Position numbers and translations under genes: made by a program. DNA of 64,000 nt from CAVSWT01 sp963731745 (lineage in GTDB: Bacteria; Bacteroidota; Ignavibacteria; Ignavibacteriales; Ignavibacteriaceae), in contig CAVSWT010000016.1 of the NCBI GenBank assembly GCA_963731745.1, forward strand, positions 186,001-250,000, read 5' to 3'. This document shows positions 8,170 to 16,944 of this stretch, piece after piece; the first letter of the stretch is position 1, and each line of letters starts with the position of its first letter. The notes under the pieces were generated by a model, which did not search any database, was not told where the DNA came from, and saw only the letters and a list, made by a program, of their open reading frames with translations.

Positions 8170-8463
8170 CTATTCCTTATTAAATTTTAGATTTTTTACC
8201 TTCAATAACTTTTTTAATTTCGGTAAAGAGGAAGGGCCAACGCCATGAAGTTTAAGAATTTCTTTCTCGTTATAATTTGCCAGCTTAGTTAAAGATGTTA
8301 TTCCCTCTCTTTCAAATGCTCTTCTAGCCGGGGCGCTTAATGAATCCAACAATTCATTATTTGTTTTAATTTTACTTTCGCAAATTGGACATGTTGGGCA
8401 GTCCGAGCTTTTATAATATTTATGACCATTAGGACAAAACCGAAGAGTTCTTTTAGATGACAT
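8170..8463 (-). CDS. Small zinc-ribbon plus helix-hairpin-helix (RNAP alpha-CTD-like) protein
   Basis: A protein of 97 aa. Residues 9-28 hold four cysteines (FCPNGHKYYKSSDCPTCPIC region), a likely zinc ribbon. Residues 42-92 match the helix-hairpin-helix of the RNA polymerase alpha C-terminal domain (APARRAFEREGITSLTKLAN, then ILKLHGVGPSSLPKLKKLL). This suggests DNA binding, but no regulator role is established for such stand-alone proteins. It lies directly before the RibD_C reductase gene (5-base gap), so it is in that operon. No strong ribosome binding site is seen. Confidence 0.8.
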   Translation of the reverse strand: MSSKRTLRFCPNGHKYYKSSDCPTCPICESKIKTNNELLDSLSAPARRAFEREGITSLTKLANYNEKEILKLHGVGPSSLPKLKKLLKVKNLKFNKE

Positions 8464-8598
8464 AATTTTATTTATTTATTTCAATTGAAAAAATTTAATT
8501 AATCAAAAACGTAATCATATTTAAATTTATTTTTTGTAAATAATTTTTAATTGATTGGTTTTAAGTTTCTCACCAAACTTATCTAAGCAAAACAATTC

Positions 8599-9039
8599 CT
8601 AATCTGGAATTTCCGGTTCAACAAGTTTAATTAATTGATCAAGAGATTCCTGCCAGCCTAGGTAGCAATATTCCGGAGGGATAGCATTTGGAACACCGTC
8701 CTGAACAATGGAAACATCTGATCCACAGGAAACTTGTTTGATCTCAATTGTAGTTATCATTTCTCCGGGCATATTCGGATCATCAAATTGATCGGAGTAT
8801 CGGATATGCTTACCTGGTTCCAGTTCAAGATATTTGCCGCCAAAGGAATGGCTTTTTCCTGTAGAGAAATTTGTAAATGACATTTTATATGTACCTCCGA
8901 CTTTGGCATCCAGATGATGCACCTTACACGTAAAACCATTCGGCGGAAGCCATTTTGCTTGCGCATCGGCATCAAGGAATGCACGGTAAATTTTATCCGG
9001 CGCTGCTTTAAAAACTCTATGAAGTTTTATTGTTGACAT
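8599..9039 (-). CDS. SRPBCC (AHSA1/START-like) domain protein
   Basis: A protein of 146 aa. It begins IKLHRVFKAAPDKIYRAFLD, the first strand and helix of the AHSA1-type SRPBCC fold, continues with AKWLPPNGFTCKVHHLDAKVGGTYKM and ends with a long C-terminal helix containing YLGWQESLDQLIKLVE. The fold makes a hydrophobic ligand pocket; the ligand is not known. AGGAGAA is upstream of the ATG. It is 67 bases downstream of the double PhnB gene and probably shares the promoter near 10060. Confidence 0.88.
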   Translation of the reverse strand: MSTIKLHRVFKAAPDKIYRAFLDADAQAKWLPPNGFTCKVHHLDAKVGGTYKMSFTNFSTGKSHSFGGKYLELEPGKHIRYSDQFDDPNMPGEMITTIEIKQVSCGSDVSIVQDGVPNAIPPEYCYLGWQESLDQLIKLVEPEIPD

Positions 9040-9106
9040 AATATTCTCCTAATGAATTATTTAATATTAAAATGATTTCTGGTTATATTTTCCTTCTAAA
9101 TTATTA

Positions 9107-10003
9107 TTACGCATTTTCCAATTCTGCAATTTCTATTTTTTTCATTTGAAGGACTTTCTGCATAACTCTTTGAGATTTGCCCAGCTCTTTACTGCTTAAC
9201 AAATCACCTAAAGCTTTTGGAACAATTTGCCATGACAAACCATATTTGTCTTTCAACCATCCGCACATTTGTGATTTAGGATCGCCGCCTTCAGAAAGCT
9301 TATTCCAAAAATGATCCAGCTCTTTTTGGTTATCGCAATTAACTACAAATGAGATTGCTTCATTAAAAGCAAAATCATGCATATGGCCGCCATCCATTGC
9401 CGCAAATTTCTGTCCCTCCAAAGTAAAGTCTGCATAGGCAACGGAACTTTCTTTATCAGGCGCCTGTCCTTCTTCATATCTGAAGAAACTACCGGGTTTG
9501 GAATTATTAAAAACCGATGTATAAAAATTAATTGCTTCTTCTGCTTTACCGGTGACATTTTTCGTAAACATTAATGAAGGAATAATTTTTTGTTCCGCTT
9601 CACCATTAAAAATAATTAGCTGCCATGATACACCGAATTTATCTTCCAGCCATCCGTATTTTTCACTGAAAGGATATTTATCAAGTGCCATTAATATTTT
9701 CCCGCCGTCCGAAAGTTTATTCCATAATTCTTCAATTTCCTTTTCAGTTTTACAGTTTACAAAAAAAGAAACGGAAGGATTAAATTTAAAAACCGGCCCT
9801 CCATTTATTGCTACAAAAGGCTGACCGTAAAGATCAAATGCTACAGTCATAATGGAATCTTTCGGCCTTCCGGAAGCCTTTGCACTTTCTTCGCTATACT
9901 TTGTTTTCGTTTTTATTTTTGAATCCTTAAAAACTGAACTATAAAAATTAACAGCATCTTCAGCATTATCATCAAACCATAGGAATGGATTTATCTTCTG
10001 CAT
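9107..10003 (-). CDS. Two-domain PhnB-type VOC family protein
   Basis: A protein of 298 aa made of two PhnB-like modules. The first (about residues 1-130) starts KINPFLWFDDNAEDAVNFYS; the second (about 140-275) starts IIPSLMFTKNVTGKAEEAIN. Each ends with a W-L-x-D-K-x-G-x-SWQ-type strand (EDKFGVSWQLI and KDKYGLSWQIV). Tandem VOC modules of this kind usually fold as one bicupin-like unit. The reaction is unknown. Its promoter carries operator-like motif A, with the nearer half-site 89 bases before the ATG and a -7-like box at the same offset as at two other loci. Confidence 0.87.
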   Translation of the reverse strand: MQKINPFLWFDDNAEDAVNFYSSVFKDSKIKTKTKYSEESAKASGRPKDSIMTVAFDLYGQPFVAINGGPVFKFNPSVSFFVNCKTEKEIEELWNKLSDGGKILMALDKYPFSEKYGWLEDKFGVSWQLIIFNGEAEQKIIPSLMFTKNVTGKAEEAINFYTSVFNNSKPGSFFRYEEGQAPDKESSVAYADFTLEGQKFAAMDGGHMHDFAFNEAISFVVNCDNQKELDHFWNKLSEGGDPKSQMCGWLKDKYGLSWQIVPKALGDLLSSKELGKSQRVMQKVLQMKKIEIAELENA

Positions 10004-10054
10004 AGCATTCTCCTTTACAATTATTATTTAATATTGAATTAAAATTTCTGTTGT

Positions 10055-10121
10055 CAAAATACAGATCAATTTATATTGTTAGAAAGGTGCAATTACGGCA
10101 GATTAAAGGTTAATTGCGACA
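10055..10121 (-). promoter_or_regulatory. Promoter with AraC-type direct-repeat operator (copy A)
   Basis: Half-sites ATTACGGCA (10092-10100) and ATTGCGACA (10113-10121) are a direct repeat 21 bases apart, preceded by AAGGTGCA. A -7-like box GTATTTTG (minus strand, 10055-10062) lies 37 bases from the first half-site. The same arrangement and distance occur at copies B and C. It faces the two-domain PhnB gene starting at 10003. It is probably bound by an AraC-family activator. Confidence 0.6.
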
Positions 10122-10158
10122 ATATTTCTACATACAAAAAAGCAACTTATAGAAATAG

Positions 10159-10549
10159 TTACTCTATATTTTCAACAACGGACAAAATATTTCCTGCCGG
10201 ATCTTTAAACCAGGCAATCAAAGGACCGCCGCTTCTTGAAATTCCTTTTTCATCCGTTTCTCAAATTTTCAGAATCATAATGTTCGAACTTAATTCCCTT
10301 CTTAATTAATTCGTCAACAGTTTTCTCAACGTCGTCAACAGGAAAATTAAGAACAGTGAATGTTGCCGGTACATGATTTGGTTTTTGATAAATCATTAAA
10401 TTATAACCACCGGAAAAATTTAGATTAATTAATCCTTCCATTTCCGGTACATCAGTAATAACTAAACCAAGTTTTTTACCATAAAATTTTTTGGCTTCAT
10501 TGATATCATCAACTGAAAAGCTGGTGAATGCTTTTGAATTTTTGAACAT
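10159..10549 (-). pseudogene. VOC (glyoxalase/bleomycin-resistance-like) protein broken by a +1 frameshift
   Basis: The first frame (10549 to 10250) gives 99 residues ending HYDSENLRNG and a stop. The missing end is in the next frame: TDEKGISRSGGPLIAWFKDP, then AGNILSVVENIE and TAA at 10159-10161. Removing one A from the GAAAC run at about 10257-10260 restores a 129-residue protein, the normal length for single-module VOC proteins, reading NLRTDEKGIS across the join. AAGGAG precedes the ATG. Either the gene is newly inactivated or the base is a sequencing error; the intact reading elsewhere favours a very recent event. Confidence 0.75.
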
Positions 10550-10599
10550 AATATTACTCCTTATAATTATTAATCAATTCACATCATTAATTTCAAAAT

Positions 10600-11046
10600 C
10601 TAAGGCTTTAAATCTGTGGATGCATAACCGGTTTCGGGATTGAAAGGAACAGAACTATGCACATGAACAAACTTCCATTTATCATTTATTTTCTTTAAGC
10701 AAGAAGTTTCACGCCACCACATGTTTAGACTTTCACCTTTATTTGTAATAGCATTAACATGATTAAGGCAAAAGCAAAAAGCAATTTCTTTATCCGCCTC
10801 TATTCTTATATTTTTAACCTCAAACCCAATTGATTCTTTGAATGAAGAGAACCAATTTTCTAGTCTTCCTTTTACTTCTTCAATACCGTTGTATTGCAAA
10901 GGATTTATTACATCAAATGAAACTACATTCGTGTCATAGTCTGCTAACGCCTCATCTATATTTTTATTACGTATCGCATTCACCCGATTATTAAATATTT
11001 CCATAATCATGGATTTTTCTTCAGACTTATTCGTTTTATTTTTCAT
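10600..11046 (-). CDS. SnoaL/NTF2-like (SgcJ-type) protein
   Basis: A protein of 148 aa with an NTF2-like fold: helix MEIFNNRVNAIRNKNIDEAL, then ADYDTNVVSFDVINPLQYNG, a central FEVKNIRIEADKEIAFCFCL strand and the C-terminal WRETSCLKKINDKWKFVHVHSSVPF. This closing pattern is typical of DUF4440/SnoaL-type proteins. They form cone-shaped pockets and act as cyclases, isomerases or binding proteins; no function can be assigned here. A stop codon followed by a 50-base gap separates it from the frameshifted VOC gene downstream. Confidence 0.78.
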   Translation of the reverse strand: MKNKTNKSEEKSMIMEIFNNRVNAIRNKNIDEALADYDTNVVSFDVINPLQYNGIEEVKGRLENWFSSFKESIGFEVKNIRIEADKEIAFCFCLNHVNAITNKGESLNMWWRETSCLKKINDKWKFVHVHSSVPFNPETGYASTDLKP

Positions 11047-11248
11047 GATTCAAAACCTTTTCATTTTTATCTGATTTATCTAAAATTCTTTTTACTGAAA
11101 TACACAACTGTTTGAAAAATTCAAAACCTTAAAATTCATTTTGAAATTATAACTCAGGAAATATGATTTCAATTTTTCAACCTTTTTAATTTTTGTATAA
11201 ATTCTTTTAAAATAATTTCGGTTTTAACATTTATTTCACCGCACTTAA

Positions 11249-11626
11249 TTATATACAATCTTCTTCACTTTGCAGAGTTGTATCAATAATGTAAGTAGTT
11301 AATTCCTGAATCTTTCCATTTTTTATTCTGTAAATATCGCAGTAAGAAATGTCATTGTACTTTTGTGAATTATTATCATTCTTGCCGATGCTTTCTACTA
11401 CAACAAAATCATTCTCTGAAATTATATTTTTAATTTCTCCAAATGGAAAATTTTTAAACTCAAGTAAATCCATAATTTTAAGAAAATTGTTTTTGCCGCT
11501 TATTGTTGAAAGTCCAATGATATTCCATTTTACATCATCTGCCAAGTATTTGAGATAATTATTTTTATGATTTTCTTTAACAGTCTTATAAATCCTTTCA
11601 ATAATTTTTCTATTTGTTAACTGCAT
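11249..11626 (-). CDS. NTF2/SnoaL-like small protein
   Basis: I place the start at 11626 (MQLTNRKIIERIYK), preceded by AAAGGGAAA. A longer frame to 11719 exists but would overlap the upstream gene and add 31 residues unlike the family. The resulting 125 aa read as an NTF2-like domain: helix KIIERIYKTVKENHKNNYL, DDVKWNIIGLSTISG, FPFGEIKNIISENDFVVVES and DIYRIKNGKIQELTTYI. The fold makes a small ligand pocket. It differs from the SnoaL-like neighbour at 10600 and has no assigned activity. Confidence 0.7.
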   Translation of the reverse strand: MQLTNRKIIERIYKTVKENHKNNYLKYLADDVKWNIIGLSTISGKNNFLKIMDLLEFKNFPFGEIKNIISENDFVVVESIGKNDNNSQKYNDISYCDIYRIKNGKIQELTTYIIDTTLQSEEDCI

Positions 11627-11679
11627 TCGAATATTTCCCTTTAACGCAAACCTTTTACCTGCCTGTAATTCAATAAAAT

Positions 11680-12144
11680 TCACTTCACTTCCAATTGATT
11701 TATAATCATAGTCTGCCATTTTTCCGGATTTGGTTCGACTGAAGGATCAGTAAGATAAAATTCAACTTTAGGAGATTTAAATTTTAGTTTGTTTTTATTT
11801 TTCCATTTTTCAATTTCTTCATGCACTTCAAATAATTTTTCATAAGAACCTTTGTAAATGACAACTGCATACTCACCTTCTGGAAATGAACCGGCTTGAA
11901 TCCTACTGCTGCCTTCAATTTTTAATTTTGTAGGTATTCCAACTTCCACTTCTAAAATGTCATCCGTTTTTATATAATTGAAAAATGGACTTCCGGCGGG
12001 AGAGATATTATTTTTGTCAAGCCAATCGCTTACTTCTAAAATGAGAGGTGGAAGTAACTTTGCTATTTCACTCCTCTTAACTTTTGCTTTTATAGCTGCA
12101 TAGTTTTGTTTTTTCCTATGTTCAAATTCCGGATTTATTTTCAT
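11680..12144 (-). CDS. GyrI-like small-molecule-binding domain protein
   Basis: A protein of 154 aa with GyrI/AraC effector-binding-like sequence: VEVGIPTKLKIEGSSRIQAG and SFPEGEYAVVIYKGSYEKLF in the second half, the usual GxY-type strand of the fold, and YLTDPSVEPNPEKWQTMI at the end. Such domains bind drugs or other small ligands, either alone or fused to regulators. It is divergent from the GlxA-type AraC regulator at 12483, with operator-like sites between them, so a functional link is likely. The C-terminus runs up to the NTF2-like gene. Confidence 0.8.
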   Translation of the reverse strand: MKINPEFEHRKKQNYAAIKAKVKRSEIAKLLPPLILEVSDWLDKNNISPAGSPFFNYIKTDDILEVEVGIPTKLKIEGSSRIQAGSFPEGEYAVVIYKGSYEKLFEVHEEIEKWKNKNKLKFKSPKVEFYLTDPSVEPNPEKWQTMIINQLEVK

Positions 12145-12188
12145 TTGAAAATTTCTAAAATATTTTGTTTCATCTTATAAATTCAAAT

Positions 12189-12256
12189 CAAAGATAACTT
12201 CAGCAGTAATTTTATGGAAGGTGTGATTACGTCAATTTAAGGGGTAAATTGCGACT
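12189..12256 (-). promoter_or_regulatory. Promoter with AraC-type direct-repeat operator (copy B)
   Basis: Half-sites ATTACGTCA (12226-12234) and ATTGCGACT (12248-12256), 22 bases apart, preceded by GAAGGTGTG. A perfect Bacteroidota-like -7 box TATCTTTG (minus strand) lies at 12189-12196, again 37 bases from the first half-site. It faces the GyrI-like gene starting at 12144. Confidence 0.65.
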
Positions 12257-12408
12257 GAAATATTTACTAAGCAGTAAAAATAAAATAACTACTATCTCAA
12301 TAGCGAGTTTGTTAAATATTGGATGTTATAAATCACAGTCATTCTAAGGTTTCTAATATTTCTTATTATATAAGTAATTTTTATTTGTAATGATGTAAAA
12401 ACACCGAC

Positions 12409-12447
12409 TTAAAAGGTTGATTGCGACACACAAATTATTTATTTTCG
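12409..12447 (+). promoter_or_regulatory. Partial operator (copy D) and -7-like box before the AraC gene
   Basis: One good half-site ATTGCGACA (12420-12428) is preceded by TTAAAAGGTTG, like the spacer in copies A-C. The second half-site is too degenerate to call. A -7-like box TATTTTCG is at 12440-12447, about 36 bases before the regulator's ATG. This suggests autoregulation. Confidence 0.4.
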
Positions 12448-12482
12448 TCGATCAATCATCCACTAACTAAAAGAATAAAGCA

Positions 12483-13457
12483 ATGAAACATGTATCAATT
12501 CTTGTTACGCAGGGTGCTATATTAGGTAACATTGAAGGCCCCCGCCAGGTTTTTTCTGAAGTGAATAGTCTTTTAAAGAGTAAAGGAATGCCGCCATTTT
12601 TTGAGATTGAATTGGTCGGGTTAAAAGAAGAATCGAAACTTAACGATGGACTTTATTCGATTGTAACATCCCCGTTAAAAGATGTTAAGAAGACCGACTT
12701 AGTAATTATACCTGCCATGTATGGTGATTTAGAAAAAGCGATTGAACAAAATGGAGAATTTATTCCATGGATTATTGGACAGTATAAGCGTGGAGCAGAA
12801 ATTGCTAGTCTCTGTCTCGGTGCTTTTTTACTTGCTTCCACTGGCTTGCTGGAAGGCAGAAGATGCGCAACTCATTGGTTAGCGGCAAATGCATTTAGAA
12901 AAATGTTTCCTGAAATAAATTTAGTTGAAGATAAAATAATTACAGATGAACAAGGAATTTATTCGAGCGGCGGTGCTTATTCTTCTTTGAATTTAATCTT
13001 ATATCTTATTGAAAAATATTCAGGAAGAGAAGCCGCTGTTTTTTGTGCAAAAGCTTTTCAAATAGATATTCAGCGTGACAGTCAATCACCTTTTATGATT
13101 TTTACCGGCCAGAAAGAACATGATGATGATTCAATTAGAAAAGCACAAGAATTTATAGAAAGCAATTTTCAGGAAAAAGTTACTATTGATCAACTCGCTT
13201 CAATGCTTGCATTAAGCAGAAGAAACCTGGAGCGCAGATTTAAAAAAGCAACTTCTAATACTGTTACTGAATACATTCAGCGAGTAAAAATTGAAGCGGC
13301 AAAACTAAGTCTTGAATCATCGCGGGAAAATGTTAATGAAGTTATGTACAATGTTGGATATCAAGACCCAAAATCTTTTCGTGTTACATTTAAACGAATT
13401 ACAGGATTATCACCAATTCAGTACAGGAAAAAATATAATAGAGAGATTGCGGCTTAA
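12483..13457 (+). CDS. GlxA-type transcriptional regulator (DJ-1/PfpI domain plus AraC HTH)
   Basis: A protein of 324 aa. Residues about 1-195 form a DJ-1/PfpI-like domain with a nucleophile-elbow cysteine in ASLCLGAFLLAS. Residues about 215-320 are an AraC/XylS DNA-binding domain with two helix-turn-helix units: TIDQLASMLALSRRNLERRF, then NVNEVMYNVGYQDPKSFRVT. Such regulators are usually transcription activators that sense small ligands through the N-terminal domain. It faces the accessory gene run, and ATTRCGNCA direct repeats occur at its own intergenic region, at 10092 and upstream of the RND efflux operon. It is the only AraC-type gene here, so it is the likely regulator of those promoters. 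Confidence 0.9.
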   Translation: MKHVSILVTQGAILGNIEGPRQVFSEVNSLLKSKGMPPFFEIELVGLKEESKLNDGLYSIVTSPLKDVKKTDLVIIPAMYGDLEKAIEQNGEFIPWIIGQYKRGAEIASLCLGAFLLASTGLLEGRRCATHWLAANAFRKMFPEINLVEDKIITDEQGIYSSGGAYSSLNLILYLIEKYSGREAAVFCAKAFQIDIQRDSQSPFMIFTGQKEHDDDSIRKAQEFIESNFQEKVTIDQLASMLALSRRNLERRFKKATSNTVTEYIQRVKIEAAKLSLESSRENVNEVMYNVGYQDPKSFRVTFKRITGLSPIQYRKKYNREIAA

Positions 13458-13521
13458 GAATAAAGTCAGCTTTGATTTTCATACCAAAGTCAGAGCATTA
13501 TAAAATGGTACTATAATCAAA

Positions 13522-13640
13522 TCAATTTCCATATTCTTTCTTAAGTGCGTTAATTAATTCATTCTCGTGTGAAGGTTTTTTCATTAAGAACTTTCTTTCA
13601 AAAATTAGAAGTGCAGGAAAAGTATATTGAAGATCTAATA
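13522..13640 (-). pseudogene. Possible short coding remnant, unidentified
   Basis: A minus-strand frame ends at TGA 13522-13524 and includes TFPALLIFERKFLMKKPSHE, then NELINALKKEYGN. The look (a Pro in a strand, then a closing helix) is like the end of a thioredoxin-fold protein. It has no plausible start outside the phosphatase gene. It could also be chance. I report it only because the region otherwise holds nothing. Confidence 0.2.
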
Positions 13641-16600
13641 TTATCTCACTTCTAAAACTACGAAAGTAATATCATCTGCCTGGACTGCTCCATGCATCCA
13701 TTGATCTCCTGAAGCAACGAGTTTATTTATAATATCCTGAGGAGAGTTTTCAGCAAAGTCTTTAAAATTTTCCTTAACGCGCGGATAATCATACATTTCT
13801 TCTTTGTCATTCATTTGTTCAGGCAAACCATCAGTAAGCAATAAAATTTTATCTCCGCTTTTTATTTCTCTTTCAATTAAACTATAGTTGAATTTCCGCA
13901 TGGCTCCCTAATGGCATACCTTGTATAACAATCTCTTCAACTTCCTTTGATTCATTGCTGTAATAATAAATTGGAGGCATTCCTGCACTGGTGACGTACA
14001 ATTTACATTTATCAATCTTCATAAAACAAAATGACATTAAAATTCTTCCTAGCTTTATTTCTTTTATCATTCTGCTGCAGTGGTTCATAAAATCCTGTAA
14101 GCTTAATTTTGAGGAATCGGAAGTAAAATATCCTTTCATCAAAGTTACCATTGTGCCAGCCTGTAGCCCATGTCCGGTAGCGTCGCCAAAAGCGATATTA
14201 AGCGTTCCATCTTTTTGAACTATAAAATCATAATAGTCACCGCCTACTTCCGTAGCTGTTCGCATAAATGCCGCGAGTTGAAGATGCGGAAGTTCGGGTA
14301 ATACTTTTGGAAGCATTGAAAGCTGAAGCTGCCTCGCTTCTTCCAGTTCTTTTGTTTTTCTTTCATTCTCAACTTGTAAAACTTTTTTCTCGGCTTCAGT
14401 TGCTTTAAATCTTAATTCTGTCTCCCTGATAATCATTTTCTGTTCGCGTCTATGTAGTTCAAATCTTCTAACCCAATAAAGCAAAGCTAAAAAGACAATT
14501 AAATAAATTAGGTAAGCAATTTTCGTTTTCCACCAGGGCGGCGCAACAGTAATTGCAAGCGAGGTTCCTTTCTCATTCCATAAGCCATCATTATTAGACC
14601 CTCTAATTCTTAATGTATAATTACCGGCAGGCAAATTTGTAAATGTAACAGTATGATTATCTCCTAATTGAATCCAATTCTTGTTAACTTTTTCCAATTT
14701 ATAGCGATATTTATTTTCGCTGTTGTTGAGAAAACTTAAAGCTGAAAAACCAAGAATTACAATATTATCTTTATAGGAAAGAGATAATTTATTTAATTCT
14801 GAAATTCCTTTTTCAATAATCGGTTTACCTTCTTCATCATCAGTGTTATATCTTATATAACTTGTAAATGAAACGGGCGGCAAATAATTATTGCTTTTAA
14901 CTCTGGCTGGATTAAAAACATTAAAACCATTAGCACCGCCGAATAATAAGCGTCCTGTCTTATTATCTTTAGCAAATGCGTTTTGATTGAACTCATTTCC
15001 CTGAAGTCCATCCTTATAATAATAATTTTGAAATGTTTTTTTTGCTGGATTAAATTTAGAGAGTCCATCATTTGTACTTATCCATAGATTTCCTTTAGCA
15101 TCCTCCAAAATTCCGTAAACAGAATTATTTGCTAATCCATCGTTCTCTGTATAATTAATAAATTTATTTGAATTTCTTGAATACTTACTTAAGCCTGCTG
15201 TTGTACCAAACCACAAGTCGCCTTTACTGTCTTTAAATATCCTAATGATGTTATCATTACAAATACTGGTTGAATCATTTGGATTGTGTTTAAAATGTTT
15301 AAAAGAATTATTTCGGCTATCAAAAACATTTAATCCGCCCCCAAAAGTTCCAACCCAAATATTCCCTGATACATCCTCGCCCAAGGACCATGCAGCGTTG
15401 GAGCTTAACGAAGTTGTGTCATCTTTATTAAATTGGTAATTAGAAATTTTTCCTGAATTTCTATCCAGTTTATTAAGGCCGCCGCCATAAGTGCCGATCC
15501 AAATATTTCCTTGCCTATCCTCCAATAAAGAGTAAATACGATTATCTGTAAGTGAAGAGGAATCGGAAGAATTATGACTGTAATGTGTGAATGTTCCACT
15601 TTTAGGATCGAACGCATCCAACCCGCTGCTAAAAGTTCCAATCCAAATTATCCCATGTGAATCTTCAAGTAAAGACAAGACAGAGTTACTGATAATGCTA
15701 TTTTTGTCTGAAGCACTGTGAACATAAGCGGTAAATTTATTTTCACTAAAGCTGAATTTGTTTAATCCTCCATTTCTAGTACCAATCCAATAATTTCCAT
15801 GCTTGTCCACCATCATAGAAAGTATATTATCATCACTAAGACTATTTGTATTACCGGCATCATGTTTAAAGTGCTCAAAGGTTAATATTGAAGGGTGGAA
15901 ATAATTTATACCGCCCGAATTTGTACCAATCCAAATAACACCGCCGCGATCTTCATAAATTGAAAAAATAAAATTATCACTAATGCTTGCAGGATCATTT
16001 GGATTATTTTTGTAATTATAAAATCTATTTGACTCCGGATCGAAACAAGATAATCCGCCTTTTACGGTTCCTATCCAAAGGTAACCACGAGAGTCTTCAA
16101 AGATCGGCCAAACCCAATTATCAGGAAGACTATTATTATCTTTTGGATTATTTCTAAAGTGAATAAACTTTTTGGTTACGTTATCATATTTATCCAATCC
16201 ATTAAAAGTTCCTACCCAAAGGTTTCCTTTGCGGTCCTTAAAAACTGAATAGACTTTATTATCGCTTAAGCTTGAAGGATCAGCATCATTATGTTTATAT
16301 ATTTTTATTTTGCCGTTATTTAAATTTTCTTCTTTAAGCCCGGTACCTCCGCCAAGTCCTCCCGTCCATTTAAACCCACTTGAATCCAAAAACATTGCTC
16401 CAACTGAACTGAATTTCACATTGGTTAAATCAATATCATTTTTGTCAACTTTTTTAAATGATTCACTTACTGGGAAATATTGATTAAGATTTCCTGTTCG
16501 TGTTTCAAAATAAAGAGTTCCATTTTTATCTTCATAAATAGTGAAAATAAAATTATCTGAAATACTGTTTGAATCTGCAGGATCGTTTTTGAAGATTTTA

Positions 16601-16803
16601 AAATTGTATCCATCATACCTGTTAAGTCCATCTTGGGTTCCGAACCACATGAAACCTTTTTTATCCTGGAAGATACAAGTTATGCTACTTTGTGATAGGC
16701 CGTTTTCAATGCTTAAATGATTAAAGGCAATATAGCCTTGGGGCAGGATTTCCTTTGTAAACAGAAATAAGAAAAACAAATAAATTGGAATTTTTTTGAG
16801 CAT
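13641..16803 (-). CDS. Two-component-type propeller protein with SpoIIE (PP2C) phosphatase domain, frameshifted near the C-terminus
   Basis: The main frame codes 973 aa: a signal peptide, about 12 beta-propeller blades of the two-component-regulator type (repeated DSxGxLWIGTxxGGLN-like units) to about residue 660, then a Y_Y_Y domain (about 680-760), one membrane helix (about 770-790), a coiled coil, and a SpoIIE-type PP2C phosphatase from about residue 830 (EVGGDYYDF and GDATGHGLQAG). Translation stops just after GMPLGS. The missing end (LLLTDGLPEQMN, ADDITFVVLEVR) is in the next frame to 13641. Removing one G from the CCC run at 13906-13908 restores GMPLGAMRKFNY and a 1053-aa protein. It is likely a membrane sensor controlling a partner-switch cascade by dephosphorylation. 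Confidence 0.82.
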
Positions 16804-16905
16804 AATATAAATGTAGGTGCGAATAGAAAATAATTAGTTTAAAATTATAAATGATTTTCTGCATTAGCTGATAATAAATATAAATGATTCGTTCATAATA
16901 TAAAA

Positions 16906-16938
16906 CAGCCCTTGATCAGAGAAATGGATCAAGGGCTG
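16906..16938 (-). terminator. Strong intrinsic terminator after the 1.9-kaa gene
   Basis: A perfect 12-base stem CAGCCCTTGATC / GATCAAGGGCTG with a 9-base loop, followed on the minus strand by TTTTATATT. It lies 7 bases past the stop of the large secreted protein. Confidence 0.85.
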
Positions 16939-16944
16939 AAATAA

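Larger units (their letters stand above)
12145..12482. other. Divergent promoter region between the GyrI-like gene and the AraC regulator
   Basis: About 340 bases, no gene. It holds operator-like copies B (near the GyrI gene) and D (near the AraC gene) described separately. The part between them (about 12260-12390) is AT-rich with no obvious signals. Confidence 0.75.

Noticed and set aside
12398..12408. A second half-site for motif D before the AraC gene
   Set aside because: The bases at the expected distance do not match ATTRCGNCA, so only one half-site is claimed.
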